Shown one piece after another: positions 50,847 to 58,979 of a DNA stretch of 64,000 bases. A model generated the notes under the pieces. The model did not search any database and was not told the origin of the DNA. It worked only from the letters and a program-made list of their open reading frames with translations. Position 1 is the first letter of the stretch, and every line of letters begins with the position of its first letter. Source of the DNA: a bacterium (GTDB lineage: Bacteria; Pseudomonadota; Alphaproteobacteria; SP197); NCBI GenBank assembly GCA_028821455.1, contig JAPPGE010000049.1:1-64000 (forward strand), read 5' to 3'. A program made the position numbers and the translations under genes.

Positions 50847-51167
50847 TCAGAAGGGCAGCTTCAGCCCCGGGGGCAATTGGAACTCGCCGGCGATGTCGGC
50901 CGTTCTCTCCCGGACCGTCTCCTCGGCCTTGCTGTGCGCATCGTTGATGGCCGCAACGATCAGGTCCTCGAGCATGCCCCTGTCGTCGGTCGTGACGAGA
51001 GAGGGATCGATCGACAGGCTGTTGAGCCGGTGCTGGCAGGTCATCGAAGCCTTCACCATGCCGCCGCCGGAGACCCCCTCGACCTCGATCCGGCCGAGGT
51101 CCTCCTGGAGGCTCTCCATGCGCGACTGCACTTCCTGCACCTTTTCCATCATCTTCAGAAAATTCAT
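50847..51167 (-). CDS. YbaB/EbfC nucleoid-associated protein
   Basis: MNFLKMMEKVQEVQSRMESLQEDLGRIEVEGVSGGGMVKASMTCQHRLNSLSIDPSL between recR and dnaX. Confidence 0.93.
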   Translation of the reverse strand: MNFLKMMEKVQEVQSRMESLQEDLGRIEVEGVSGGGMVKASMTCQHRLNSLSIDPSLVTTDDRGMLEDLIVAAINDAHSKAEETVRERTADIAGEFQLPPGLKLPF

Positions 51168-52774
51168 GGGCCGCCGTTCCTTGCATGCGATTTGTCGTCC
51201 TTCCGGACCTCGACGATCTCGGCTCCGGGAAAGGCCTCGAGTATGCGCGAGAGGTCCGGTTCCCTGGCCGTCTCTTCCAGGAGGGCCTTCCTCTCCTGCT
51301 CTTCCGAACGTGCAACCGTGGGTGCGCCGTCGCTCGTCGACGGCGTCACCCGCCAGGCCATGCCCGTCCAGGTGCCGAGCAGCCTGGCAAGGTCGGAGGG
51401 AAGCTCGGGGGGCGCATCCTTGCCGAGCCTGATCACGATGTCACCGACGGCGAAGGAAACGAGGTGGACACTGGTGCGCAGGTGGGTATGGAGGATGGCT
51501 TCGCGGTGGCGCTTCACGAGATCGAGCACCGCCTCGAAACTTCGTGGCACCGCGTCGCCGGCGTCCCCGGCTGCGGCAGGCGCCCGGCTTTCGGACGCCA
51601 TCGCCGGCGCGCGCCCTAGCGCCTTCAGCGCCTCCTCGGGAGTCGGCAGTGTCGCGCTGAAGGCCAGCCGGACCAGGGTCATTTCAACGGCCTGCAGGCT
51701 GTCAGGAGCATCACGCGCCTCGCCTATGCCCTTGAGGAGAATCTGCCAGGCCCTCGTGAGGTGCGGTATGCCGAGGGACTCCGCCATCTCCGCCCCTTCC
51801 GTGCGCTCGAACTCGGGCGCCGCCTGCCGGGCAGTTTCGGGAGTAGCCTTGCAACGCGTCAGCCAGTGCGTAAGCTCGAGCAGATCCTCGAGAACGACGA
51901 CCGGATCCACGCCGGATCCGTACTGCTCCGCCAGGCCCTCGAGCGCATCGGCGATCCGGCCGGCCATGACATGGCGATAGAGTGTGAACGTCCTCCCCCT
52001 GTCGGCGAGTCCGAGCATGGCGCGCACATCGTCCCCGGTCACGGTGCCACGGCCCTGGGCGATGGCCTGATCGAGGATGGATAGGCCGTCACGCACCGAA
52101 CCATCGGCGGCGCGGGCGATCAGGGCCAGCGCCTCATCGCTCGCCGATGCCTGTTCCCTGGAGGCAATCTCGCCGAAGTACCGGGCAAGCTCCCCGGCAT
52201 CGATCCGGCGCAGGTCGAACCGCTGGCAACGCGACAGGATGGTCGCCGGAATCTTGCGCAGCTCTGTCGTCGCGAAGACGAACTTCAAGTGCTCCGGCGG
52301 CTCCTCCAGTGTCTTCAGCAACGCGTTGAAGGCCGGTCCGGACAGCATGTGGACCTCGTCCATGACGTAGACCTTGTAGCGGCCGAGGGAGGGCCGGTAG
52401 CGCGCCGCATCGAGCAGGCTTCGCATGTTGTCGATGCCCGTGTGACTCGCGGCATCGACCTCGAGGACATCGACATGGCGATCGGCGGCGATGGCAACGC
52501 AGTGTTCGCAGACGCCGCAGGGCTCGGCCGTCACATCACCCGTGCCGTTCTCGCCGACACAGTTGAGCATGCGCGCCAGAACGCGCGCCGTCGTCGTCTT
52601 GCCGACCCCGCGAACGCCGGTCAGCAGGAAGGCCTGGGCGATCCTCCCGGTCTCCACCGCATGGGTCAGTGTGCGCACGAGGACATCCTGACCAATCAGT
52701 TCACCCAGGGTCTGTGGCCGGTACCTGCGGGCCAGGACACGGTACTGCGGATTGTCGTGATCAGGAGGTGCCAT
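51164..52774 (-). CDS. dnaX: DNA polymerase III subunit gamma/tau
   Basis: YRVLARRYRPQTLGELIGQDVLVRTL, LLTGVRGVGKTTTARVLARMLNC, VYVMDEVHMLSGPAFNALLKTLEEPPEHLKFVFATTE. Confidence 0.96.
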   Translation of the reverse strand: MAPPDHDNPQYRVLARRYRPQTLGELIGQDVLVRTLTHAVETGRIAQAFLLTGVRGVGKTTTARVLARMLNCVGENGTGDVTAEPCGVCEHCVAIAADRHVDVLEVDAASHTGIDNMRSLLDAARYRPSLGRYKVYVMDEVHMLSGPAFNALLKTLEEPPEHLKFVFATTELRKIPATILSRCQRFDLRRIDAGELARYFGEIASREQASASDEALALIARAADGSVRDGLSILDQAIAQGRGTVTGDDVRAMLGLADRGRTFTLYRHVMAGRIADALEGLAEQYGSGVDPVVVLEDLLELTHWLTRCKATPETARQAAPEFERTEGAEMAESLGIPHLTRAWQILLKGIGEARDAPDSLQAVEMTLVRLAFSATLPTPEEALKALGRAPAMASESRAPAAAGDAGDAVPRSFEAVLDLVKRHREAILHTHLRTSVHLVSFAVGDIVIRLGKDAPPELPSDLARLLGTWTGMAWRVTPSTSDGAPTVARSEEQERKALLEETAREPDLSRILEAFPGAEIVEVRKDDKSHARNGGP

Positions 52775-52835
52775 CGCGGTCCCTGATGAACGGGGCGGGA
52801 ATTCGCGCAACCGTTGGTGCAGCGGATGACTGGAA

Positions 52836-52923
52836 GGCCGGACTGACCCGGTTGAACACGCTACGGCTGCTTCCTCTCGGACCTGACCGGGTTCACGAGC
52901 CAATTCCGTCCATTCCGGCCCCC
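52836..52923 (-). ncRNA. ffs: Signal recognition particle RNA, small bacterial (4.5S) type
   Basis: Minus strand ggctcgtgaacccggtcaggtccgagaggaagcagccgtagcgtgttcaaccgggtc contains the SRP domain IV core GGTCAGGTCCG-GAGA-type loop-GGAAGCAGCC; flanked by a ggccgga/tccggcc closing stem; upstream of dnaX. Ends approximate. Confidence 0.9.
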
Positions 52924-52930
52924 GTCGGCA

Positions 52931-52960
52931 ACACTAGCCGCCGTGGCCGACGGCACGCAA
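52931..52960 (-). promoter_or_regulatory. Putative sigma70 promoter for ffs
   Basis: Minus strand TTGCGT, 18-nt spacer, TAGTGT, ending ~8 nt before the predicted ffs 5' end. Confidence 0.45.
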
Positions 52961-53001
52961 GCCTGATTGCACGACGACGGGCCTCGTGCGAACGTCCTTC
53001 C

Positions 53002-53901
53002 ATGGTCGACGTCTCCCACTACAGAGGCGATCTGATCGATCGCGCCAGCGAGCTGCGCCGGGATGATGAGTGGATTGCCGCCAGGCTGCGCGATCCCGCA
53101 ACCCGGCTCGTTCCCGTTCACCGGGGACGCAGCCTGCTGCGCGGCAGGAATGCGGCCTTTCTGGCGCCCGGCGATGTCGATGGATTCCCCGACGATCCCC
53201 TGATGGAGCCGATCTTTCTTGGAATCGACGAGACCGGTCCGCTGTTTGCCGTCGACATGTCGCATCTCGATGAAGGGGTTCTTGCCAACCCGGGAGAGGA
53301 CTGCGTCCTCGAGGAACTCTATGGCATCGCGACCCAGCTGTTTCGCCGCGATGCCTCGCTCCTTTCCCATGCGGCCTGGCTCGTGCGATGGCGGCGCCAC
53401 CACCGCTACTGCGGCGTGTGCGGCCATGTCACCGAATCACGGGAGGCCGGGCACGTGCGGGTCTGCACCAACGACACCTGCAGGACCCTCGCCTTTCCGA
53501 GGACCGACCCGGCCGTCATCATGGTGACCGAGTTCGCCGACCGGTGCCTGCTGGCCCGCCAGAAGAACTGGCCGGGCGGCCTGCATTCCTGCCTGGCGGG
53601 ATTCGTCGAACCCGGTGAATCGGCGGAAGAGGCCGTGGTGCGCGAGGTGCGCGAGGAATCGGGACTCGAGGTACGCGACGTGCGCTACCACGCCACCCAG
53701 CCATGGCCCTATCCGTCCTCGCTCATGCTGGGCTACTTTGCCGTCGCCACGCACGACGACGTCGTCATCGATACCGACGAGCTGGCCGCGGCGCGCTGGT
53801 TTACCCGGGAGGAACTCGTGTCGCTCCCCGCCGGTGTCGAACTGCCACGCCGCGATTCCATCGCCCGCGCCCTGATCGACGCCTGGATCGCCTCAGGCTA
53901 G
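53002..53901 (+). CDS. nudC: NAD(+) diphosphatase (NUDIX, zinc ribbon)
   Basis: RYCGVCGHVTESREAGHVRVCTNDTCRTLAFPRTDPAVIM, GFVEPGESAEEAVVREVREESGLEV. Confidence 0.93.
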   Translation: MVDVSHYRGDLIDRASELRRDDEWIAARLRDPATRLVPVHRGRSLLRGRNAAFLAPGDVDGFPDDPLMEPIFLGIDETGPLFAVDMSHLDEGVLANPGEDCVLEELYGIATQLFRRDASLLSHAAWLVRWRRHHRYCGVCGHVTESREAGHVRVCTNDTCRTLAFPRTDPAVIMVTEFADRCLLARQKNWPGGLHSCLAGFVEPGESAEEAVVREVREESGLEVRDVRYHATQPWPYPSSLMLGYFAVATHDDVVIDTDELAAARWFTREELVSLPAGVELPRRDSIARALIDAWIASG

Positions 53902-53938
53902 AGTGACGGCCGCCTTGCCTGTGCATGAGGAGCCGCCC

Positions 53939-54709
53939 ATGAGCCGTCTCGAGATCCACCAGATCCCGGTTCTCTCCGACAACTACGTCTATCTCGCGCA
54001 TTGCCCCGAGACCGCGGCCACGGCGGTCGTCGATCCGGCCGTCACCAAACCCGTACTCGACGCGGCCGCGGACAAGGGATGGCCCATCACGCACATCATC
54101 AACACCCACCATCACGGCGATCACACGGGCGGCAATCTCGACATCAAGAGGACCACGGGGTGCACCATTGTCGGGCCGGGACCGGACCGGGACCGCATCC
54201 CGGGGATCGACATCATGGTCGACGAGGGCGACACCTTCATGCTCGGGGCGGCCGAGGCCCGTGTCTTCTTCGTCCCCGGGCACACGCGCGGGCACATCGC
54301 CTACTGGTTCGCCGACTCGGCGGCGCTCTTCTGTGGCGACACGATGTTCGCCATGGGGTGCGGCCGGCTGTTCGAGGGAACCCCGGTCCAGATGTGGGCT
54401 TCACTGCAGAAGCTCATGGATCTGCCCGGCGACACGCGTGTCTATTGCGCCCACGAGTACACCCAGGCCAACGGCCGGTTTGCGCTCACGGTCGATCCGC
54501 AGAACACCGATCTCGTGCGCCGCATGGCGGTTGTCGACGACATGCGCTCCAGGGATCTGCCGACAGTTCCCTCGACCATCGCCGAGGAACGGGCGACCAA
54601 CCCCTTCCTCAGGCCGCGCAGTCCGCTTGTCATGAAGGCCCTCGGCATGGAGGGCGCCGATCCGGTGACGGTGTTCGCCGAACTGCGCGCCCGCAAGGAC
54701 AGGTTCTGA
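53939..54709 (+). CDS. gloB: Hydroxyacylglutathione hydrolase
   Basis: THIINTHHHGDHTGGNLDI, VPGHTRGHIAYWF, CGDTMFAMGCGRLFEGT, CAHEYTQANGRFAL. Confidence 0.95.
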   Translation: MSRLEIHQIPVLSDNYVYLAHCPETAATAVVDPAVTKPVLDAAADKGWPITHIINTHHHGDHTGGNLDIKRTTGCTIVGPGPDRDRIPGIDIMVDEGDTFMLGAAEARVFFVPGHTRGHIAYWFADSAALFCGDTMFAMGCGRLFEGTPVQMWASLQKLMDLPGDTRVYCAHEYTQANGRFALTVDPQNTDLVRRMAVVDDMRSRDLPTVPSTIAEERATNPFLRPRSPLVMKALGMEGADPVTVFAELRARKDRF

Positions 54710-54729
54710 ACCCACGTGCCGGCGGCGGA

Positions 54730-55611
54730 TCAGCCGCTGGCGTCACCACCATGGCTGCTCCACCACGCCGTCCACCGGTCGTAGTCCGGTCCGATATCGG
54801 CGCCGGTGATGGTGCGCAGTGACCACGAGGAGAACCAGCGAACGTCCTGCGAGGAGTCCTGGAGGGCCTCGATCAGCGCAGTGACCGCCGCCGGGTCACC
54901 GATGCGGCCAAGCGACCATGCCGCCTCCCAGCGAACGCGGTCATGTTCGTCCTCGAGGGCCTCGACGAGCGCCGGCACGGCCGCCGGGTCGGTGGTGTCG
55001 CCGAGGGCCGAGGCCACCGAAAAGCGCACTTCATGGCCCGGTTCGTCGAGAGCGGGGAGAACGCTCGCCACTCCCCAGACATCGATCATGACGTTGACCA
55101 GCGCCTCGAGAAAGCCGTCCGGCTTCACCAGCGCTTCACGAAACGGAGCATTCTCCGGCTTCTCGTAGCCGTGATCGATCAGGACCTCGAAGGGACGTTC
55201 GACCGTGGACGTGAAGAGCCGCATGCTTTCGCTCGCCCCGGGACCTGTGATCGTCACATCGCCCGCAAGGTCGGCGCCGGTGTAGAGATAGGTTCTCTCA
55301 CGGCCAATGTAGAGCCTGCCGAGTGCCCGCCCCTCCAGGGAGACCCGGAGTTCCCAGCTCTCGCCGTCGGCGTCACCGTCGAGGGGCTCGATGTCCGCCG
55401 CCAGGAGCATGTCCTCGGCATAGTCGATGAGCGGCAGCTCATAGTCCTCCAGAATGTGGGGCTCGGGCAGTGACGCCTTGCGGTACTCGAACACCTGTTC
55501 GATGGTGATCACGACCACATCGGGGAGCGGCGCCCGGGAGGCGTCGGAGCGGGAAGGCGCCAGCACGAGGCCGGCGACGGCAACCAGGATGAAGAGCGCA
55601 CGCCTGGACAT
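54730..55611 (-). CDS. Secreted HEAT-repeat protein
   Basis: Signal peptide; DPAAVPALVEALEDEHDRVRWEAAWSLGRIGDPAAVTALIEALQDSSQDVRWFSSWSL. Confidence 0.8.
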   Translation of the reverse strand: MSRRALFILVAVAGLVLAPSRSDASRAPLPDVVVITIEQVFEYRKASLPEPHILEDYELPLIDYAEDMLLAADIEPLDGDADGESWELRVSLEGRALGRLYIGRERTYLYTGADLAGDVTITGPGASESMRLFTSTVERPFEVLIDHGYEKPENAPFREALVKPDGFLEALVNVMIDVWGVASVLPALDEPGHEVRFSVASALGDTTDPAAVPALVEALEDEHDRVRWEAAWSLGRIGDPAAVTALIEALQDSSQDVRWFSSWSLRTITGADIGPDYDRWTAWWSSHGGDASG

Positions 55612-55649
55612 GACACGGCCATTCTAGACCGCATCACCGGGTGGAGTCC

Positions 55650-56357
55650 CTACCTAGTCTCTGCTTCCAGCCAATCCTTCAAGGCGGCCGCGCCGCGTTC
55701 CCGCGTGGTGTCATCGAGAGTGCTCTCAAGGCTGGCCAGGTTCGTCGACGCGATGTCGTCACCCGCCCGGGCAGCGAGGCTGAGCCACAGATAGGCGCCG
55801 ACGGGGTCGAATGGTTCCACGGTCAGGAGCAGGAATCCGAGAAGCGACATCGCATCCCGTTCCCCGGCCCCGGCCGCCGCTTCAAGAAGTGTCCGGGCAC
55901 CGTCCGGATCCGCCGGACCCCCTTTCGCCTCGAGAAGCAGGCGGGCAAGGCGCACCCTCGCCCGGTCGTGTTCCTGTGCGGCAGCCTCGCCGTACCAGTG
56001 CCGTGCCTCTGCCAGATCAACGGGGAAGGGATTCGGGTCTCCCCATACATGGCCGAATGTCGATCCGGTCTCGTAGCCATAGCCCAGGAGGAACTGCGCC
56101 TCGGCGTTGCCCGCCTCGGCTTCGACGCGATACCACGTCATCGCCTCGACAAAGGTCTCGGGAACTTCCGCAGCAACGGGCAGCCCCGACCACCCGGTCA
56201 CCAAGGCTGCAAGCACGACAAGTCGCGTGTGTCGGAGGGTTCCATTCACCAGGCCCAAAACAGTCACTCCCGCCCTGATCAGCTCATCCAGGCAGCACGG
56301 CGATGCCAACAGTCCTGAAGCCTCATGAACCGGCCGAGCGTTCATATTACTCTCCAA
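55650..56357 (-). CDS. Sel1-like/TPR repeat protein
   Basis: YRVEAEAGNAEAQFLLGYGYETG...AEARHWYGEAAAQEHDRARVRLARLLLE; start uncertain. Confidence 0.75.
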   Translation of the reverse strand: MESNMNARPVHEASGLLASPCCLDELIRAGVTVLGLVNGTLRHTRLVVLAALVTGWSGLPVAAEVPETFVEAMTWYRVEAEAGNAEAQFLLGYGYETGSTFGHVWGDPNPFPVDLAEARHWYGEAAAQEHDRARVRLARLLLEAKGGPADPDGARTLLEAAAGAGERDAMSLLGFLLLTVEPFDPVGAYLWLSLAARAGDDIASTNLASLESTLDDTTRERGAAALKDWLEAETR

Positions 56358-56416
56358 CCACGGGGATTGACCACTGTTTTGACGCCTGCAGATGGGGACA
56401 CTCTCGCGGCGGGGCG

Positions 56417-57370
56417 TCAGCCGGAATCGTCACGGCCAGCGAGGGTCTGCAGCAGGTGAAGGGCGGCATCGTCGATTCCCCTGGTACCGTCTGCCACGGC
56501 ATCGGCAAGGTCGGTCAACCCGGGGTGGCGAAGAGCCCGTTCACGGGCCAGCACCAGGGCCGTCTCGATGATGTCCTGGCGCAGGCCATGCCGGGTGCGC
56601 CGTGGCGATTGCCCGCCACGATGACCCTTGTCAACGAGGAGACCGGCAAGCTCGCCAACCCCGTCGCCGCGCGTGGCGACCGTCATGAGGACCGGAGGCA
56701 CGTGTTCGCCTCTCCAGGACACTGCCGCCTCCAGTGCGGCCTTCGCGGCAAGTGCGCCTGGCTGATCGGCCTTGTTGACGACAATCAGATCCACGGTCTC
56801 CAGAATCCCGGCCTTTGCCGCCTGGATGTCGTCGCCGGACCCGGACGGCCACACCAGGATGCTCCAGTCCGCCAGGCGGGTGATGCCGGTCTCGGACTGG
56901 CCCGAGCCGACCGTCTCGACGATGATGATGTCGCAGCCGGCAGCATCCATCACGTCGATGACGCGTGACGTCGTCGCCGCGAGACCGTCCGGTCGGCCCC
57001 TGGAGGCGTGGCTGCGGATGAAGACCCCGCGGTCGGCAGAGTGGCCGGACATGCGGATGCGGTCTCCGAGAAGGGCGCCCCCGGTCACGGAACTCGACGG
57101 ATCGACGGCGAGGACCGCGACCAGCCTCGAGCTGCGGCGGAACTCCCGCACCAGGGCGTCCGTCAGCGTTGACTTCCCGGCGCCGGGAGGGCCGGTCAGT
57201 CCCAGGACGAACGCATTGCCGGCTTGCGCGCGCGCGGTCTCGATGATCGCGGAAGCGTCCGGATAGTCGTTTTCCACGGCGGTAATGGCACGGGCGACGG
57301 ATGCGCGCTCGCCCCGCCTCATGGCGCCAACCCAGGAAGGAGTGTCCGGCACGCAAGCAGGATCTGTCAT
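56417..57370 (-). CDS. meaB: MeaB/ArgK-type methylmalonyl-CoA mutase-associated GTPase
   Basis: GLTGPPGAGKSTLTDALVREFRR, AVLAVDPSSSVTGGALLGDRIRMSGHSADRGVFIRSHASRG, VNKADQPGA. Confidence 0.92.
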   Translation of the reverse strand: MTDPACVPDTPSWVGAMRRGERASVARAITAVENDYPDASAIIETARAQAGNAFVLGLTGPPGAGKSTLTDALVREFRRSSRLVAVLAVDPSSSVTGGALLGDRIRMSGHSADRGVFIRSHASRGRPDGLAATTSRVIDVMDAAGCDIIIVETVGSGQSETGITRLADWSILVWPSGSGDDIQAAKAGILETVDLIVVNKADQPGALAAKAALEAAVSWRGEHVPPVLMTVATRGDGVGELAGLLVDKGHRGGQSPRRTRHGLRQDIIETALVLARERALRHPGLTDLADAVADGTRGIDDAALHLLQTLAGRDDSG

Positions 57371-57425
57371 GGCAGGGGAGAATACTCCTGCCGGCGGGAC
57401 CGGCAACCGGCCGCCCGTGGAGAAT

Positions 57426-57845
57426 TCAGGGATTCCCGTCCCCGAGGGACATCAGGTAGGCGATCACGTCGGCGCGCTCGTCCTCGTCCTTCAGCTTGAA
57501 GACCATCTTGTTGCGCACCCTGGTGGCGTCCAGCGTTTCCTTGAGGAAGGCCTTGGGATCCGCGATGTAGGCGTCCACCAGTTCCGGCGTCCACACGAGA
57601 CCCGCCTCGCCGGCCTCGATCATGCTGGTGGAGAACCTGTAGTCCACCGTTCCCGCCTGGCGCCCGAAGAGACCGAGCAGGTTCGGACCGGTCGGCTTCG
57701 TCCTTCCGGCCTCGACCGAGTGGCAGGCCTTGCATTTCCGGAACACCTTCTCGCCGCGCACGGGATCTCCCGGCGTGAAGGCCACGCTGAAGGTGGTGAA
57801 CAGGATCACCGCCAGCAACCCGGAAAGGAACGCGGCACGCATCAT
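57426..57845 (-). CDS. c-type cytochrome
   Basis: Signal peptide; CKACHSVEAGRTKPTGPNLLGLFGRQAGTVDYRFS...DVIAYLMSL. Confidence 0.9.
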   Translation of the reverse strand: MMRAAFLSGLLAVILFTTFSVAFTPGDPVRGEKVFRKCKACHSVEAGRTKPTGPNLLGLFGRQAGTVDYRFSTSMIEAGEAGLVWTPELVDAYIADPKAFLKETLDATRVRNKMVFKLKDEDERADVIAYLMSLGDGNP

Positions 57846-58081
57846 GTCTTTCTCTCTTCAGGATACACCGATCGCCGGTACGGGTTCTCGCCTTCCACCA
57901 TGATGGGAGCGATCCCCCGACACGCCTACCTTGTCCGTCAGGGATGTCGATGTCGACTCCGCGGCTCTTGTCTTTCAGGGCCGGGTGCCGGGTTGCCATG
58001 ACAATTCCCTTCATTGACAAACCATTGAGCGTGGTTCAATTCCGCGTGTGGTGTCGTGTCCCTCAAGCCAACGGTGATCGG

Positions 58082-58774
58082 ATGGTCTCTGCCAAACGCT
58101 CTCGACAACGCAAGCAGTCCGGCGGGGAGGAGGCGCAGTCGGCTCTCAACCTCGTCGAGTTCGCGGCTGATCGCCTTGGCAGCCATGAACCGTCGTCCGA
58201 CCTCAAGGTCGCGATCGGCCAGGAATTGCGATACTGGCGCAACCATCGCGGCCTGACCGGCGTGAAGCTCGCCGATCTCTCGGGCGTGTCGGCGGGCATG
58301 CTGACCAAGATCGAGAAGGGAGACGTGGCGCCCTCGATCCAGACGCTCGTGCGCATTGCCGACGCGCTCGAGGTCCCCACCTCGATGTTCTTCCATCGCC
58401 TGAACAGGCGCCCGTCGGTTAACTTCGTTCCCGCGGGCAAGGGACTGGTGACCGACCGCAGCGGGAACCGCGGCAACCAGGTCTACGAGCTGCTCGCCCA
58501 CAACCTGCACCACACCATGGGTATCGAGCCCTTCCTGGTCACGATGGACGCCAGTGCCGAACCCTACCCGGTGCTGCAGGAGGAAGGTTTCAAGTTCCTC
58601 CACATGCAGCAGGGCGAGGTGATCTATCGCCACGGGCACCGGACCTTCCACCTGCGGCCCGGCGATTCGCTGACCTTCGATGCGATGGCGCCACACGGGG
58701 CGGAGAAACTGCTGACGGAGAGCGCCACCTGGCTCTCCGTCGGTTTCTATCCTCACATTCACAATGCACGATAG
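58082..58774 (+). CDS. XRE-family transcriptional regulator with C-terminal cupin domain
   Basis: LRYWRNHRGLTGVKLADLSGVSAGMLTKIEKGDVAPSIQTLVRIADAL HTH; C-term GEVIYRHGHRTFHLRPGDSLTFDAMAPHG cupin. Confidence 0.9.
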   Translation: MVSAKRSRQRKQSGGEEAQSALNLVEFAADRLGSHEPSSDLKVAIGQELRYWRNHRGLTGVKLADLSGVSAGMLTKIEKGDVAPSIQTLVRIADALEVPTSMFFHRLNRRPSVNFVPAGKGLVTDRSGNRGNQVYELLAHNLHHTMGIEPFLVTMDASAEPYPVLQEEGFKFLHMQQGEVIYRHGHRTFHLRPGDSLTFDAMAPHGAEKLLTESATWLSVGFYPHIHNAR

Positions 58775-58979
58775 GACGGTCCCGGAGGACCAGACGCCTG
58801 CGCGCAAGGCTGAGGAACCAGGTGACCTCGCTCAGCCGTGACGCCTAGCGAGAGAAGAAGGTTGCATCGTGCCCGCGGTCCGCACACACGACCACACAAA
58901 GACCTTGACTGTCATGCAATGCAATTGATCAGATAGAAATGTTGGTCTCTCCCCTTCCCGGAAGGTCACGGCACCGCGC

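Noticed and set aside
51164-52774. Programmed -1 frameshift in dnaX
   Set aside because: No A AAA AAG-type slippery heptamer recognised in this GC-rich gene.
58015-58050. T-arm-like ggttcaattcc suggesting a tRNA
   Set aside because: No matching acceptor, D- or anticodon stems; more likely promoter DNA of the XRE-cupin gene.
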